From Flavobacteriaceae bacterium GF1 (GTDB lineage Bacteria > Bacteroidota > Bacteroidia > Flavobacteriales > Flavobacteriaceae): a stretch of 64,000 nt of DNA. The stretch covers positions 248,001-312,000 of the forward strand of contig WNKP01000006.1 in NCBI GenBank assembly GCA_009797885.1. Reading direction: 5' to 3'. Below are positions 42,745-51,224 of the stretch, one piece after another. Within the stretch, counting starts at the first letter, position 1; each line of letters starts with the position of its first letter. Position numbers and translations under genes: made by a program. The notes beneath the pieces were generated by a model. The model worked only from the letters and a program-made list of their open reading frames with translations. It was not told where the DNA came from and ran no database searches.

Positions 42745-45700
42745 TTAATTAAAGGTGTATCGTGCGCCCAGCTGAAGTCGCCAAGGGGTACCGTTTATAG
42801 GCTCGGTGCCAGCTCCTGTCTGTACGCTATAATCGTATGAATTTGTTGCCTGATCAAAGCCGTTGATACGCATAAAATCCCTTCTCCTTCCAAAGTTGTT
42901 GGTACGCCCCCATTCCTTGTTCAATAAATTGGCAAAATTGAACACGTCCGCTGTGAGTTCAAGACCATGTTTGTTCCTGTTAAAGCTGAACCTTTTCTGT
43001 AAGCGCAGGTCAATGATGGCCCTAAAGGGGTTTTTGCCTCCGTTGCGCTCTGCAAAACCACCAAAGCTTTCCCGTAAATATTCCTTAAATCCATCGGGGG
43101 TCTCGGGATCGTTCAATACTTCATTGTAGCCGTCTATAATGGCTTGCGGTGTATTGGGATCACCGGGGTCAAAAATATAGGCAATATCATTTCGTAAATT
43201 GAAATCCCCATTGGCACTGGTATTGTCGTCTACATGAAGTGAATAACGAGTACCTCCCGTTCCAATAATGGTAGCTCCAAAGTTGAATCCTTTCCAAGTG
43301 GGCGTGGAACCATTAAGGACCACTTTGGTGTCAAAATGATTGTCGGAAAAGCCGTAGTTCAGATCCCTGGGATCTCCTTCCACAGGTAAGAACGTAGAGG
43401 TATTGGCCACACAACAGTTATAGGAGGAATTGTCCTTGGTCCTGTTCCATGTAAAACTACCGTTTACATAACCATCGCGACCAATACGGGCAGATCCTTC
43501 CACAATGACCGAGATGTTGTCCAATACCCCATCGGATGTCAAGACCAAAGTACGCCCTACCTGATCGGATACCCTTGAATTTGTCCAATCGGTAAGTCCG
43601 TTCTCACCAATCGTATTTGCCGGGACAAATACTTCACGTCCTTCTATGGGCGTGGTAAAAAAAGGCTCTGCCACCAAGTTGGCTTCCTGATATACATAAT
43701 TGTTGGTCGTATGGCTAAAAATAGCATTGATGCCCAACGTGTAACGATCTCCAAAAAAACGGGTATAACTAATGTTTCCTTTGTATATGGTGGGGACTTC
43801 AAAATTGGGGCTAACCGCATTTATGGTTGAAAATGGGGTCTCTCCCTCCGGAACTCCCGGTACGGTACTGGGATCATTGCGATAGGAAATAAAATCAGGT
43901 GTTGGAACGGCATCCCCCGTCACATCTATGGCGCCGAGCAAAGTGCCACTATTTTGAATATTGTTCACCTGGGCATAATAATGGGGCTGTGCACTAAAGG
44001 CACCCCCTCCAATTTTGATGATATCGGTATTCTTGCCTTTTACGTTCCACGTTAATTGAAAGCGAGGTTGGATATTGTCAAAGTCGTCGATTTTTTCATT
44101 GGTGCGTATGCCCAATTCTTGAAATACGGTGGGATTGAATTCGGCCTCATCCATAAATATGGTGGCATCCCAACGGATTCCGGCCATTAAGTTGAGGTTT
44201 TTTGCCAGATCAAACTCCACCTGTCCAAACAAGGAAAGATCTAGAACGGTCTGTTCCACCAAAGGTAATCCTTGCAACGGAACCTCACGGGCATATCTGG
44301 ATGCGTTCAAATTTTCAAAATCATCAAGGGAGTCAAAGAAAAAACGCCCGTTCTGCTCATTTGAAAGCAATGTTTCCAAATAGGTGATAAGATTGTCCGT
44401 TCCAAATGTAAAATTGAATTTTCCGGAGTTGACATAGGTTGTATTGGCGATTTGTAATTGGTTTTCCAAATTCGTTTCCGGGGTAAAGCGTTGTCCGCCC
44501 AATTGCACACTGCGGTTTCTTGTATTACCATTGGGCAATACCGAAGACACCTCAACAATGGCCCTGGGGATATTGGAAGAAGGGAGTTCGGTATTTGGGG
44601 TGAATTGGCGTTCGGCATGTTGGTACTGTATTTTGAACTCGTTGATCACTGTTGGGGAAAATATGGAACGTAAGGACAACAATGTGCTATTTTCCTGTGA
44701 TTCAAAATTTGAAAAGGATTCCGCTACTTCAATATTGGAGTTGTCACTTACACTGAAGGGATTCTCCCATTTGTTGTATAGGTTCCTAAGGGTAAGCCTA
44801 TGTTTGTCATTAATCTGCCAATCCAGGCGGACAAACAAGTTGTTAGCCTCGGTTTCCCTATCAAACTGACCGGTCTGTCTAGAGTCGCTCAGGCCATACA
44901 CATCACGTCCTATCTGTAAAAAACGATTTAAATTCTCTTGGGAAATACCTAAAAGGTTTTGATCATTGTCACTTTGAATGTCCGCGATGCTTAGGGGCTC
45001 CCCAGCATCCTGTCGCTCATAAACCGCAAAGAAGTGTAACTTGTCTTTGATGATGGGACCGGATAAACTAAACCCATACTGGGAGGTAAAGAAATTGGCA
45101 TCGCGATCTTCTCCGCGAATGTTGAATTGGCTTTGTAGTGCATCGGCCCTATGATAGAAAAAGGCGCTTCCACTAAGTGTGTTGGTCCCGGATTTGGTCA
45201 CGGCGTTGATGGCGCCCCCACCTTGTCTGCCCTGGAGCACGGAATAATCATTTGTGGCCACTTCAAACTCCCTAATGGCTTCTTGGGAAATGGTGTAAGG
45301 GCCCCTTCCAATTTCTCCTGCCGTTAATTGGTTTCTGGCGTTCACCCCATCTATGGTGACATTGGTAGAGGTACGTCTTTGCCCTGCCAAATTGATGGAT
45401 CCACCACCCTGTAATGGGGAAAGACTGGTGAGGCCGGTAAAGTTCCTTCCTTCCAGGGGAAGTGTTTTTATTTGATCGGTGCCTATTTTGGTGGATGCGC
45501 CCAATTGCTCTATCCGTTTGGTAAGGGTATTGGATGTTACGACCACTTCATCCAGTTCGGTGGAAGCTTCTTGCATCACAAAATCCAAAACCAGGGCATC
45601 ACTTAAGTTAAGGGTAAACCCTTCCCTTACGCTATCTTGAAAACCCAGATATTGAACAGTAACCGAATAGGGTCCCCCCAGTGGTAATTGTTGTACCCTA

Positions 45701-45939
45701 TAGTTTCCATTTTCATTGGTCACCGTACCCGAAACGAATCCGGTGGACGTATTCTTTACCACTATGGCGGCTCCCATTAGGGATTCACCATTTGCATCTG
45801 TAATCTTACCCCGGATTGAGGCATTGGTGGCTTGGCCAAAGGACACCGAGTAAAACATTACAATACCTAAAAAGGCAATTAATTTTTGTGCCCCTTTACC
45901 TTGTTTTTGACGGCTGGGTCGGTAGATTTTCATTTTCAT
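42745..45939 (-). CDS. TonB-dependent receptor with carboxypeptidase-regulatory-like domain (Oar-like)
   Basis: 1064 residues. A signal peptide (LIAFLGIVMFYSVSFGQ) is followed by a CarboxypepD_reg-like beta-sandwich (SIRGKITDANGESLMGAAIV), then a plug domain with a TonB-box-like stretch (LDEVVVTSNTLTKRIEQLG) and RNFTGLTSLSPLQGGGSINL, then a large 22-strand-type barrel with TNVTIDGVNARNQ, GGGAINAVTKSGTNTLSGSA, and a C-terminal ending in aromatic residues (WRLQLGARYTFN). It is an outer membrane importer or T9SS-linked Oar-like receptor; no substrate partner (SusD) is adjacent. The promoter region holds three copies of CATGTTAA. Confidence 0.92.
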   Translation of the reverse strand: MKMKIYRPSRQKQGKGAQKLIAFLGIVMFYSVSFGQATNASIRGKITDANGESLMGAAIVVKNTSTGFVSGTVTNENGNYRVQQLPLGGPYSVTVQYLGFQDSVREGFTLNLSDALVLDFVMQEASTELDEVVVTSNTLTKRIEQLGASTKIGTDQIKTLPLEGRNFTGLTSLSPLQGGGSINLAGQRRTSTNVTIDGVNARNQLTAGEIGRGPYTISQEAIREFEVATNDYSVLQGRQGGGAINAVTKSGTNTLSGSAFFYHRADALQSQFNIRGEDRDANFFTSQYGFSLSGPIIKDKLHFFAVYERQDAGEPLSIADIQSDNDQNLLGISQENLNRFLQIGRDVYGLSDSRQTGQFDRETEANNLFVRLDWQINDKHRLTLRNLYNKWENPFSVSDNSNIEVAESFSNFESQENSTLLSLRSIFSPTVINEFKIQYQHAERQFTPNTELPSSNIPRAIVEVSSVLPNGNTRNRSVQLGGQRFTPETNLENQLQIANTTYVNSGKFNFTFGTDNLITYLETLLSNEQNGRFFFDSLDDFENLNASRYAREVPLQGLPLVEQTVLDLSLFGQVEFDLAKNLNLMAGIRWDATIFMDEAEFNPTVFQELGIRTNEKIDDFDNIQPRFQLTWNVKGKNTDIIKIGGGAFSAQPHYYAQVNNIQNSGTLLGAIDVTGDAVPTPDFISYRNDPSTVPGVPEGETPFSTINAVSPNFEVPTIYKGNISYTRFFGDRYTLGINAIFSHTTNNYVYQEANLVAEPFFTTPIEGREVFVPANTIGENGLTDWTNSRVSDQVGRTLVLTSDGVLDNISVIVEGSARIGRDGYVNGSFTWNRTKDNSSYNCCVANTSTFLPVEGDPRDLNYGFSDNHFDTKVVLNGSTPTWKGFNFGATIIGTGGTRYSLHVDDNTSANGDFNLRNDIAYIFDPGDPNTPQAIIDGYNEVLNDPETPDGFKEYLRESFGGFAERNGGKNPFRAIIDLRLQKRFSFNRNKHGLELTADVFNFANLLNKEWGRTNNFGRRRDFMRINGFDQATNSYDYSVQTGAGTEPINGTPWRLQLGARYTFN

Positions 45940-45956
45940 AAATTTTGATTGAAATG

Positions 45957-46017
45957 TAAATCTAGACCCAGGTCAGAGGGATTACATGTTAAGTTTTAAC
46001 ATGCACATTCATGTTAA
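45957..46017 (-). promoter_or_regulatory. candidate promoter and operator of the TonB-dependent receptor gene
   Basis: On the minus strand TAGATTTA (45964-45957) resembles the -7 box. Upstream lie a perfect inverted repeat CATGTTAA-GTT-TTAACATG (45985-46003) and a third CATGTTAA at 46010-46017. This spacing would place a regulator over the -33 region. The regulator is not identified. Confidence 0.5.
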
Positions 46018-46101
46018 CCTTAACTTTAATTTTTTTTAAAATTACAGGGATACGCGTTTTGCGCCTTCACGGAAATACACATGAAAGTCCGTACGAATGG
46101 A

Positions 46102-46362
46102 TCAAACGTCTTTTAGACCATATTTATCCAGGAAAACATCGAGATCTTTAATGGAAGGGTTTTTTAGAAAATCAGTGCCGTAGGTCACCGTTGGGAATTT
46201 TAGATCCCCATTGTAGAGTTTGCGAACGCTTTGTTCCGCCTCGGCATCGGTCTCCACATTATAATCGTCAAATGTGACCCAAATCGATTGCAGGTAATTG
46301 CGCAAATTGGCAGATTTGGGACACCAGTCGGCGCCATATAGTTTTAGGGTATCCTTAGCCAT
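46102..46362 (-). CDS. glutaredoxin-like (mycoredoxin-type) protein
   Basis: 86 residues of a single thioredoxin fold. The active site is YGADWCPKSANLRNYL, a monothiol CPKS rather than CPxC, and the cis-proline loop is FPTVTYG. The pattern DYNVETDAEAEQSVRKL is typical of mycoredoxin-like proteins. It likely reduces or senses mixed disulfides. ATG at 46362 lies inside the last codons of the Kef-type antiporter gene (8-nt overlap), so the two are coupled. Confidence 0.83.
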   Translation of the reverse strand: MAKDTLKLYGADWCPKSANLRNYLQSIWVTFDDYNVETDAEAEQSVRKLYNGDLKFPTVTYGTDFLKNPSIKDLDVFLDKYGLKDV

Positions 46363-47545
46363 GGGTCTTTATTTTGAGGAGTTTGGCAAACCTGGGGTGT
46401 ATATGTTCTGCCTGGGTCACGATTATGGGCGTTACGGACATCAACAGAATGGATACGGCCAAAAAGATTTGATAGTTGTTCTGGCTGATCAGTTCGTATT
46501 GCAATCCACTTTGTGCCAATACAAAGGAGAACTCCCCAATCTGCGCAATGGAAAAGCCAACGGCCAGGGCGGTCTTCCATTCCAGTTTCATCACTTTTAC
46601 GGCCAAAATGCCCGCAATGGCCTTAACGGTCAACGCAAAGAAGAACCAAAAAACGATCCATCCCCCATCCGTAGTGAAAATGCGATAATCCAACAACATG
46701 CCCATTGAAATAAAGAAAAAGCTCATGAACACATATCGGAAGGGTAAAAAGCAAGAAATGGCCATACGGTTATAATCCGTTTCTGCAATGATAAGTCCGG
46801 CAATAAAGGCACCCAATGCCAGTGACAGTCCCAATTTCTCGGTCAGTAGGGCAATGCCGGTCACAATGAACACCAGGGCAATCAAAAAAACCTCCTGACT
46901 TTGTATTTTCATGACCGTCTTCAAGAAATAAGGAATAATGAACCGTGCCAATAAATAGGCTATTCCACCCATTAGTACCAATTTACCCAATAACCATAGC
47001 AAAGCCTCAAAGGCACTGCTTTCCCCCGCACCTGCCAAAATGGGTGTAAACAGCATAAGGGGGACAATCATAATGTCCTGGAACAACAAGACCGCCAAAA
47101 TGAACTTGCCATGGGGCGTATTGATTTTGTTGCTATCCTGTAATACCTTGACCACGATGGCCGTGCTGCTCAAGGCATAGAGGAAGCCCCAAAACAGGCT
47201 TTCCTCCAAAGAGGGACGCATTAACAACCAAATAAGCGCCGCTGTAAGGAATATGGTAAAAAACACTTGTGAGGCCCCGCCTACAAGCACATAGTTTTTT
47301 ATGCGCTTCAAATTGCTGAACGAAAATTCCAGTCCAACGGTGAACAGTAAGAGGATAATGCCTATTTCGGCATACACTTCCACCTCCTCCATATCGGCAA
47401 AATAAGAGGTGGTGTTTGGACTTAACAGAACGCCGGTAATGAGATATCCGATAATGTATCGGATTTTCAGAAATTTACAAATGATGATGACCGCCGTAGC
47501 AACTCCGAAAATAGCAAAGAGGTTAAGGAGTACATGATGCTGCAT
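46355..47545 (-). CDS. Kef-type cation:proton antiporter (CPA2)
   Basis: 396 residues, about 11-12 transmembrane helices. Sequence includes IRYIIGYLITGVLLSPNTTS, EIGIILLLFTVGLEFSFSNL, LSSTAIVVKVLQDSNKIN and IAQIGEFSFVLAQSGLQYEL, all typical of the CPA2 exchanger domain. There is no RCK/TrkA-N domain at the C-terminus, so gating must differ from E. coli KefC. The coupled glutaredoxin-like gene hints at redox control, which is inference. ATG at 47545; divergent from the histidine kinase. Confidence 0.88.
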   Translation of the reverse strand: MQHHVLLNLFAIFGVATAVIIICKFLKIRYIIGYLITGVLLSPNTTSYFADMEEVEVYAEIGIILLLFTVGLEFSFSNLKRIKNYVLVGGASQVFFTIFLTAALIWLLMRPSLEESLFWGFLYALSSTAIVVKVLQDSNKINTPHGKFILAVLLFQDIMIVPLMLFTPILAGAGESSAFEALLWLLGKLVLMGGIAYLLARFIIPYFLKTVMKIQSQEVFLIALVFIVTGIALLTEKLGLSLALGAFIAGLIIAETDYNRMAISCFLPFRYVFMSFFFISMGMLLDYRIFTTDGGWIVFWFFFALTVKAIAGILAVKVMKLEWKTALAVGFSIAQIGEFSFVLAQSGLQYELISQNNYQIFLAVSILLMSVTPIIVTQAEHIHPRFAKLLKIKTHG

Positions 47546-47654
47546 AGCTTGGTTTTAGTGCAAGGTGAAATTACGAATATTAAGTGATTTCTTAAGGAAG
47601 AATCCATGTGGTATTTGCCAAAATACAATAGGTGGTTTTTCCCTACAAGTTCCC

Positions 47655-47688
47655 TATCTTTCAGTTATGAAAAAACATGCTTTTTCAT
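47655..47688 (+). promoter_or_regulatory. candidate promoter and 5' leader hairpin of the histidine kinase gene
   Basis: TATCTTTC (47655-47662) is a near match to TAnnTTTG. Just downstream ATGAAAAA (47667-47674) pairs perfectly with TTTTTCAT (47681-47688) around ACATGC, ending 16 nt before the ATG at 47705. It may affect translation of the kinase. Confidence 0.4.
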
Positions 47689-47704
47689 AAAAAAGAAATG
47701 TTGT

Positions 47705-49096
47705 ATGATTGAGGCTTTAAACGACTTTTCCAAACTCAATAATGTGCCTGAGGCGCAGTTGCAATGGTTAAGTAAGCATATGGAAATGGTGGATATTCCC
47801 AAAGGAGGGTTTCTTTTCCAAAAGGGTAGCCCAATAGACCATTTGATGCTCATTTTTGAAGGTGATTTTGAGTTGTACCTGGTAAACAATAACAGTAGAA
47901 AAGCCTTTGGCCGCTTGCAAAAACATGATATTACGGGGATGCTTCCTTTTTCCAGGGCAAAGCAGGCCACTGGTTTTGCCGTTGCCAGAAAACCGGCAAA
48001 GGTGGGGAAGCTACATCGGGAAAAAATGCGGGAGTTGATAAGGGACCATTATGAGTTGACGGAAGTTCTGGTCCATGAAATGAACAACCGTATTCGAAAC
48101 ATCACCCAAATCGAGGTGCAGAATGAGAAACTGATTGCGTTGGGAAAACTTTCCGCCGGTCTGGCGCATGAATTGAACAATCCCGCTTCGGCAATGGTCC
48201 GCAGTGCTTCCTTATTGGAACAGCACCTTATGGGATTACCGGCCGATTTTAAACGTGTCATTAAAATAAAGACCGATGATGCCGCCATAGACGCCGTCAA
48301 CGACTTCATGTATCAAAAGCTAACGGAAAAGCCCTCGGAACTTACGCTTCTGGAGCAAAACATTTTGGAAGATGAGTTGTACGACTGGTTTTCAGATTGC
48401 AGTCTCGATGACAAATATGACTTGGTACCCCTGTTGGTGGAATATCAGTTCAACGTTGAGGACCTGCAATTTGTAAAGTCGTTGCTCAGGGAAGAGGATT
48501 TCAATCCCGTCCTCAAATGGATCGTACAGAATATGACTACGAACAAAACGGTAACTGATATCAAAGAGGCCTCATCGCGAATTGAAACACTGATACAATC
48601 CGTAAAGACATACTCCTACATGGACCAGAGCCTGGACTTTCAATGGTTGGACCTTCACCAGGGTATCCAAAGTACGTTGAACGTGCTTAATCATAAATTG
48701 CGGAAAGTAGGACATGAGGTGGTCACGGAATTTGATGAAGCCATGCCAAAAATCATGGGATTGCCGGGCGAATTGAATCAGGTATGGACAAATCTTATTG
48801 ATAACGCGATAGATGCCCTGCCCCCAAAAGGAGGCCGATTGACCATACGCACAAAGGCAACGGAAAATTTTGCCTATACCTATGTACAGGATAATGGCCA
48901 TGGCATTGCCCAAGAGCACCTGAACCACATTTTTGAACCCTTTTATACGACCAAGGAAGTAGGTAAGGGGACAGGTCTTGGATTGGACGTAACCCAAAAA
49001 ATCATAAAGCAACATAACGGTCAGGTAAAGGCCACCTCAAAACCTGGTGAGACCATTTTTGAGGTCTGCTTGCCCATTGACCCTAATCCAGAATAA
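47705..49096 (+). CDS. sensor histidine kinase with N-terminal cyclic-nucleotide-binding domain
   Basis: 463 residues from ATG 47705. Residues about 10-130 form a cNMP-binding beta-roll (HMEMVDIPKGGFLFQKGSPI, LMLIFEGDFELYLVNN). The dimerisation/phosphoacceptor helix has the H-box LGKLSAGLAHELNNPASAM (His about residue 156). The ATPase domain shows N box NLIDNAIDALPPKGG, G1 VQDNGHGIAQ, F box FEPFYTTKEVG and G2 GKGTGLGLDVTQKII. No transmembrane segment is seen, so it is cytoplasmic. The next gene, 7 bp after the stop, encodes a receiver fused to a flavoprotein, presumably its partner. Confidence 0.9.
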   Translation: MIEALNDFSKLNNVPEAQLQWLSKHMEMVDIPKGGFLFQKGSPIDHLMLIFEGDFELYLVNNNSRKAFGRLQKHDITGMLPFSRAKQATGFAVARKPAKVGKLHREKMRELIRDHYELTEVLVHEMNNRIRNITQIEVQNEKLIALGKLSAGLAHELNNPASAMVRSASLLEQHLMGLPADFKRVIKIKTDDAAIDAVNDFMYQKLTEKPSELTLLEQNILEDELYDWFSDCSLDDKYDLVPLLVEYQFNVEDLQFVKSLLREEDFNPVLKWIVQNMTTNKTVTDIKEASSRIETLIQSVKTYSYMDQSLDFQWLDLHQGIQSTLNVLNHKLRKVGHEVVTEFDEAMPKIMGLPGELNQVWTNLIDNAIDALPPKGGRLTIRTKATENFAYTYVQDNGHGIAQEHLNHIFEPFYTTKEVGKGTGLGLDVTQKIIKQHNGQVKATSKPGETIFEVCLPIDPNPE

Positions 49097-49103
49097 GATT
49101 TTC

Positions 49104-50765
49104 GTGAAAAAACCCATTATACTAGCCGTGGACGATGATGCCCAAGTATTGGCCGCCATTAGAAGTGACCTTCGTTCACGTTACCGAAACGATTACCGAA
49201 TCATGGCCACCACCTCTGCCAATGAGGCGCTGGAAGCCATTGTTTCCTTGAAGAACAAAGGTGAGGAAGCTGCACTGTTTCTTTCTGACCAGCGCATGCC
49301 GGAAATGCTGGGGGTCGACTTTTTGGAAAAGGCATTGGTCACTTTTCCACAGGCCAAGCGTGTCTTGCTTACCGCATACTCCGATACGGATGCCGCCATC
49401 AAGGCCATAAATGATGTTCAGCTAGATTACTACTTGCTAAAACCCTGGAACCCACCTGAAGAAAAACTGTTTCCTGTAATTGATGATGTCCTCCAAGATT
49501 GGTTGGCGCACTACTCACCACCATTTACGGGCCTGCGGATAGTGGGGTATCAATTTTCACCCAATACACATTATATCAAGGATTTTTTGGCGGGCAATAT
49601 GTTTCCCTACCAATTCCTGAATATTGAAAATGATGCAACGGCCAAAGAATTGAGCGAAAGCAATTCTCTGGAAGACAAAGACTTGCCCGTAGTTTTCCTC
49701 GAGGACGGCAGCTTATTGAAAAATCCGAAGCTTACCACCATTGCTGAAAAATTGGGGCTCAATATCAAAGCCCAGGAAGAACTGTACGATGTCATCATCA
49801 TAGGAGCCGGACCAGCGGGATTGGCAGCGGCGGTTTATGGAGGAAGCGAAGGACTTAAGACCCTTCTCATTGATAAAAAAGCCCCTGGAGGGCAAGCGGG
49901 AACAAGTTCACGCATCGAAAACTATTTGGGTTTTCCCAAAGGGCTTAGTGGGTCTGATTTGGCCCGGCGCGCCATTACCCAGGCCACACGTTTTGGCATT
50001 GAGTTCCTATCCCCGGTTGAGGTCAAGGCCATTGAGGTCAAGGATTCCTACAAAATCGTTACCCTGTCCAACAACGCCCAGGTAAAGAGCAAAACAGTGG
50101 TCATTGCCACGGGTGTTGATTATCGTAAACTCCCTAATAAGGGGATGGAAGAATTCACGGGTGCCGGGGTGTATTATGGAGCCGCCACTACTGAAGCGCA
50201 TACCTGTAAGAACGGTGAGGTATATGTTGTAGGCGGCGGGAACAGTGCTGGTCAGGGTGCAATGTACTTATCCAAATTTGCAAAAAGGGTATACATTGTA
50301 ATTCGCCGTGATTCCTTGGTATCCACCATGAGTTCGTATTTGATAGACCAAATCAATACTACGGAGAATATTGAGGTCCTGCCCAATTCGGAAATTATTG
50401 AAGCCAAAGGCGATAGCCATTTAGAAGCTTTAGTGCTACGTAATAATATAAATGGCCAGGAAACGGACCATGAGGCAAGGGCCATCTTTATCTTTATTGG
50501 GGCAAAGCCCTATACCGAGTGGACGGGTAATCTGTTCCTTAAGGATAACAAGGGTTTTTTAGTCACCGGACGGGAGGTATTGGACCACGAAAATGGAAGC
50601 ATGGTATGGAAACAGGACAAAACACCTTATCTTTTGGAAACCAGTGTGCCGGGTATTTTTGCATCCGGTGATGTGCGCAGTGGTGCGATGAATCGCGTAG
50701 CCTCTGCTGTTGGGGAGGGTTCTATGTCCATCAGTTTGGTACACAAATATTTGAACGAGAACTAA
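49104..50765 (+). CDS. response regulator receiver fused to thioredoxin-reductase-like flavoprotein
   Basis: About 553 residues from a GTG at 49104, directly before KKPIILAVDDDAQVL. The receiver has the acidic pocket (VDDD), phospho-Asp in LSDQRMPEMLG (about residue 60), Thr in LTAYSD and Lys in LLKPW. A linker domain (residues about 135-225) is followed by a TrxR-like FAD/NAD(P)H module: VIIIGAGPAGLAAAVYGG (about residue 233), NYLGFPKGLSGSDLA and VVGGGNSAGQGAMYLS. The region that holds CxxC in thioredoxin reductase reads GVYYGAATTEAHTC, so the redox disulfide is missing. It may sense flavin or NAD(P)H redox state instead. The stop TAA is also the left target copy of a MITE. Confidence 0.9.
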   Translation: MKKPIILAVDDDAQVLAAIRSDLRSRYRNDYRIMATTSANEALEAIVSLKNKGEEAALFLSDQRMPEMLGVDFLEKALVTFPQAKRVLLTAYSDTDAAIKAINDVQLDYYLLKPWNPPEEKLFPVIDDVLQDWLAHYSPPFTGLRIVGYQFSPNTHYIKDFLAGNMFPYQFLNIENDATAKELSESNSLEDKDLPVVFLEDGSLLKNPKLTTIAEKLGLNIKAQEELYDVIIIGAGPAGLAAAVYGGSEGLKTLLIDKKAPGGQAGTSSRIENYLGFPKGLSGSDLARRAITQATRFGIEFLSPVEVKAIEVKDSYKIVTLSNNAQVKSKTVVIATGVDYRKLPNKGMEEFTGAGVYYGAATTEAHTCKNGEVYVVGGGNSAGQGAMYLSKFAKRVYIVIRRDSLVSTMSSYLIDQINTTENIEVLPNSEIIEAKGDSHLEALVLRNNINGQETDHEARAIFIFIGAKPYTEWTGNLFLKDNKGFLVTGREVLDHENGSMVWKQDKTPYLLETSVPGIFASGDVRSGAMNRVASAVGEGSMSISLVHKYLNEN

Positions 50766-50923
50766 GCGCCTGTTTGGGAATTTGTCAATTGTTTTCTTAT
50801 GTCCCTTTTACGGCACATTGTTAAAATTTTAGTCCTTAACTATGGCTATGGACAAAAATTTTGCCTCGTTCCGCACTAAAAATGACCTATAACAATTCCA
50901 ATCACAAATTCCTAAACAGGCTC
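50766..50923. mobile_element. MITE, 158 bp, with TAA target duplication
   Basis: Same family as the element at 21394-21606: left end CCTGTTTGGGAATTTGTCAA, right end AATTCCTAAACAGGCTC, with one outer mismatch at the left end (GCGCC for GAGCC). TAA flanks both sides (50763-50765 and 50924-50926). The hairpin core AAATTTTAGTCC...GGAC-AAAAATTTT is preserved, less perfectly, but about 55 bp present in the first copy are absent. No coding capacity. The left TAA is the stop codon of the upstream receiver-flavoprotein gene. Confidence 0.87.
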
Positions 50924-50947
50924 TAAGGTTCACAGTTAGGTTGAAAG

Positions 50948-51151
50948 CTATTCAGGGGCGCAATACAACAAATGAATGGCCTTGGATATGGAAGAAATCC
51001 CATCGGTTTGTGCCCTTAAACGTTCTGGGACCCGTATCGGAATGTGCAGATCTGGGATAAATTGTCCGTAAGGTTTTGTCCGATTCGCCCAGAGGTACTC
51101 AAAAGATTTTGGAAATGCCTTGGTGACGATGACAAACCTGTATACTACCAT
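50948..51151 (-). CDS. short hypothetical ORF, uncertain
   Basis: 67 codons from an ATG at 51151, reading MVVYRFVIVTKAFPKSFEYL and ending AIHLLYCAPE. Codon choice is not unlike real genes here, but I recognise no family, and it lies between a MITE and a terminator. It may be a remnant of a larger gene. Apart from the MITE and this ORF, the 460-bp gap 50766-51224 shows nothing else. Confidence 0.3.
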   Translation of the reverse strand: MVVYRFVIVTKAFPKSFEYLWANRTKPYGQFIPDLHIPIRVPERLRAQTDGISSISKAIHLLYCAPE

Positions 51152-51158
51152 AAAAAAA

Positions 51159-51177
51159 GCACGGTTTTAAACCGTGC
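51159..51177 (-). terminator. intrinsic terminator after the DUF1080 gene
   Basis: GCACGG (51159-51164) pairs with CCGTGC (51172-51177) around TTTTAAA, with A/T runs on both sides so that a T-run follows on the minus strand. It lies about 50 bp after the DUF1080 stop. Confidence 0.78.
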
Positions 51178-51224
51178 TTTTTACTTCTATGGATTCAATG
51201 GATTCTCCTAGGGATACCCTTGAA

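Noticed and set aside
50178-50240. Calling the receiver fusion a thioredoxin reductase
   Set aside because: The position of the redox-active CxxC reads GAAT, so thioredoxin reduction by the usual mechanism is not supported.
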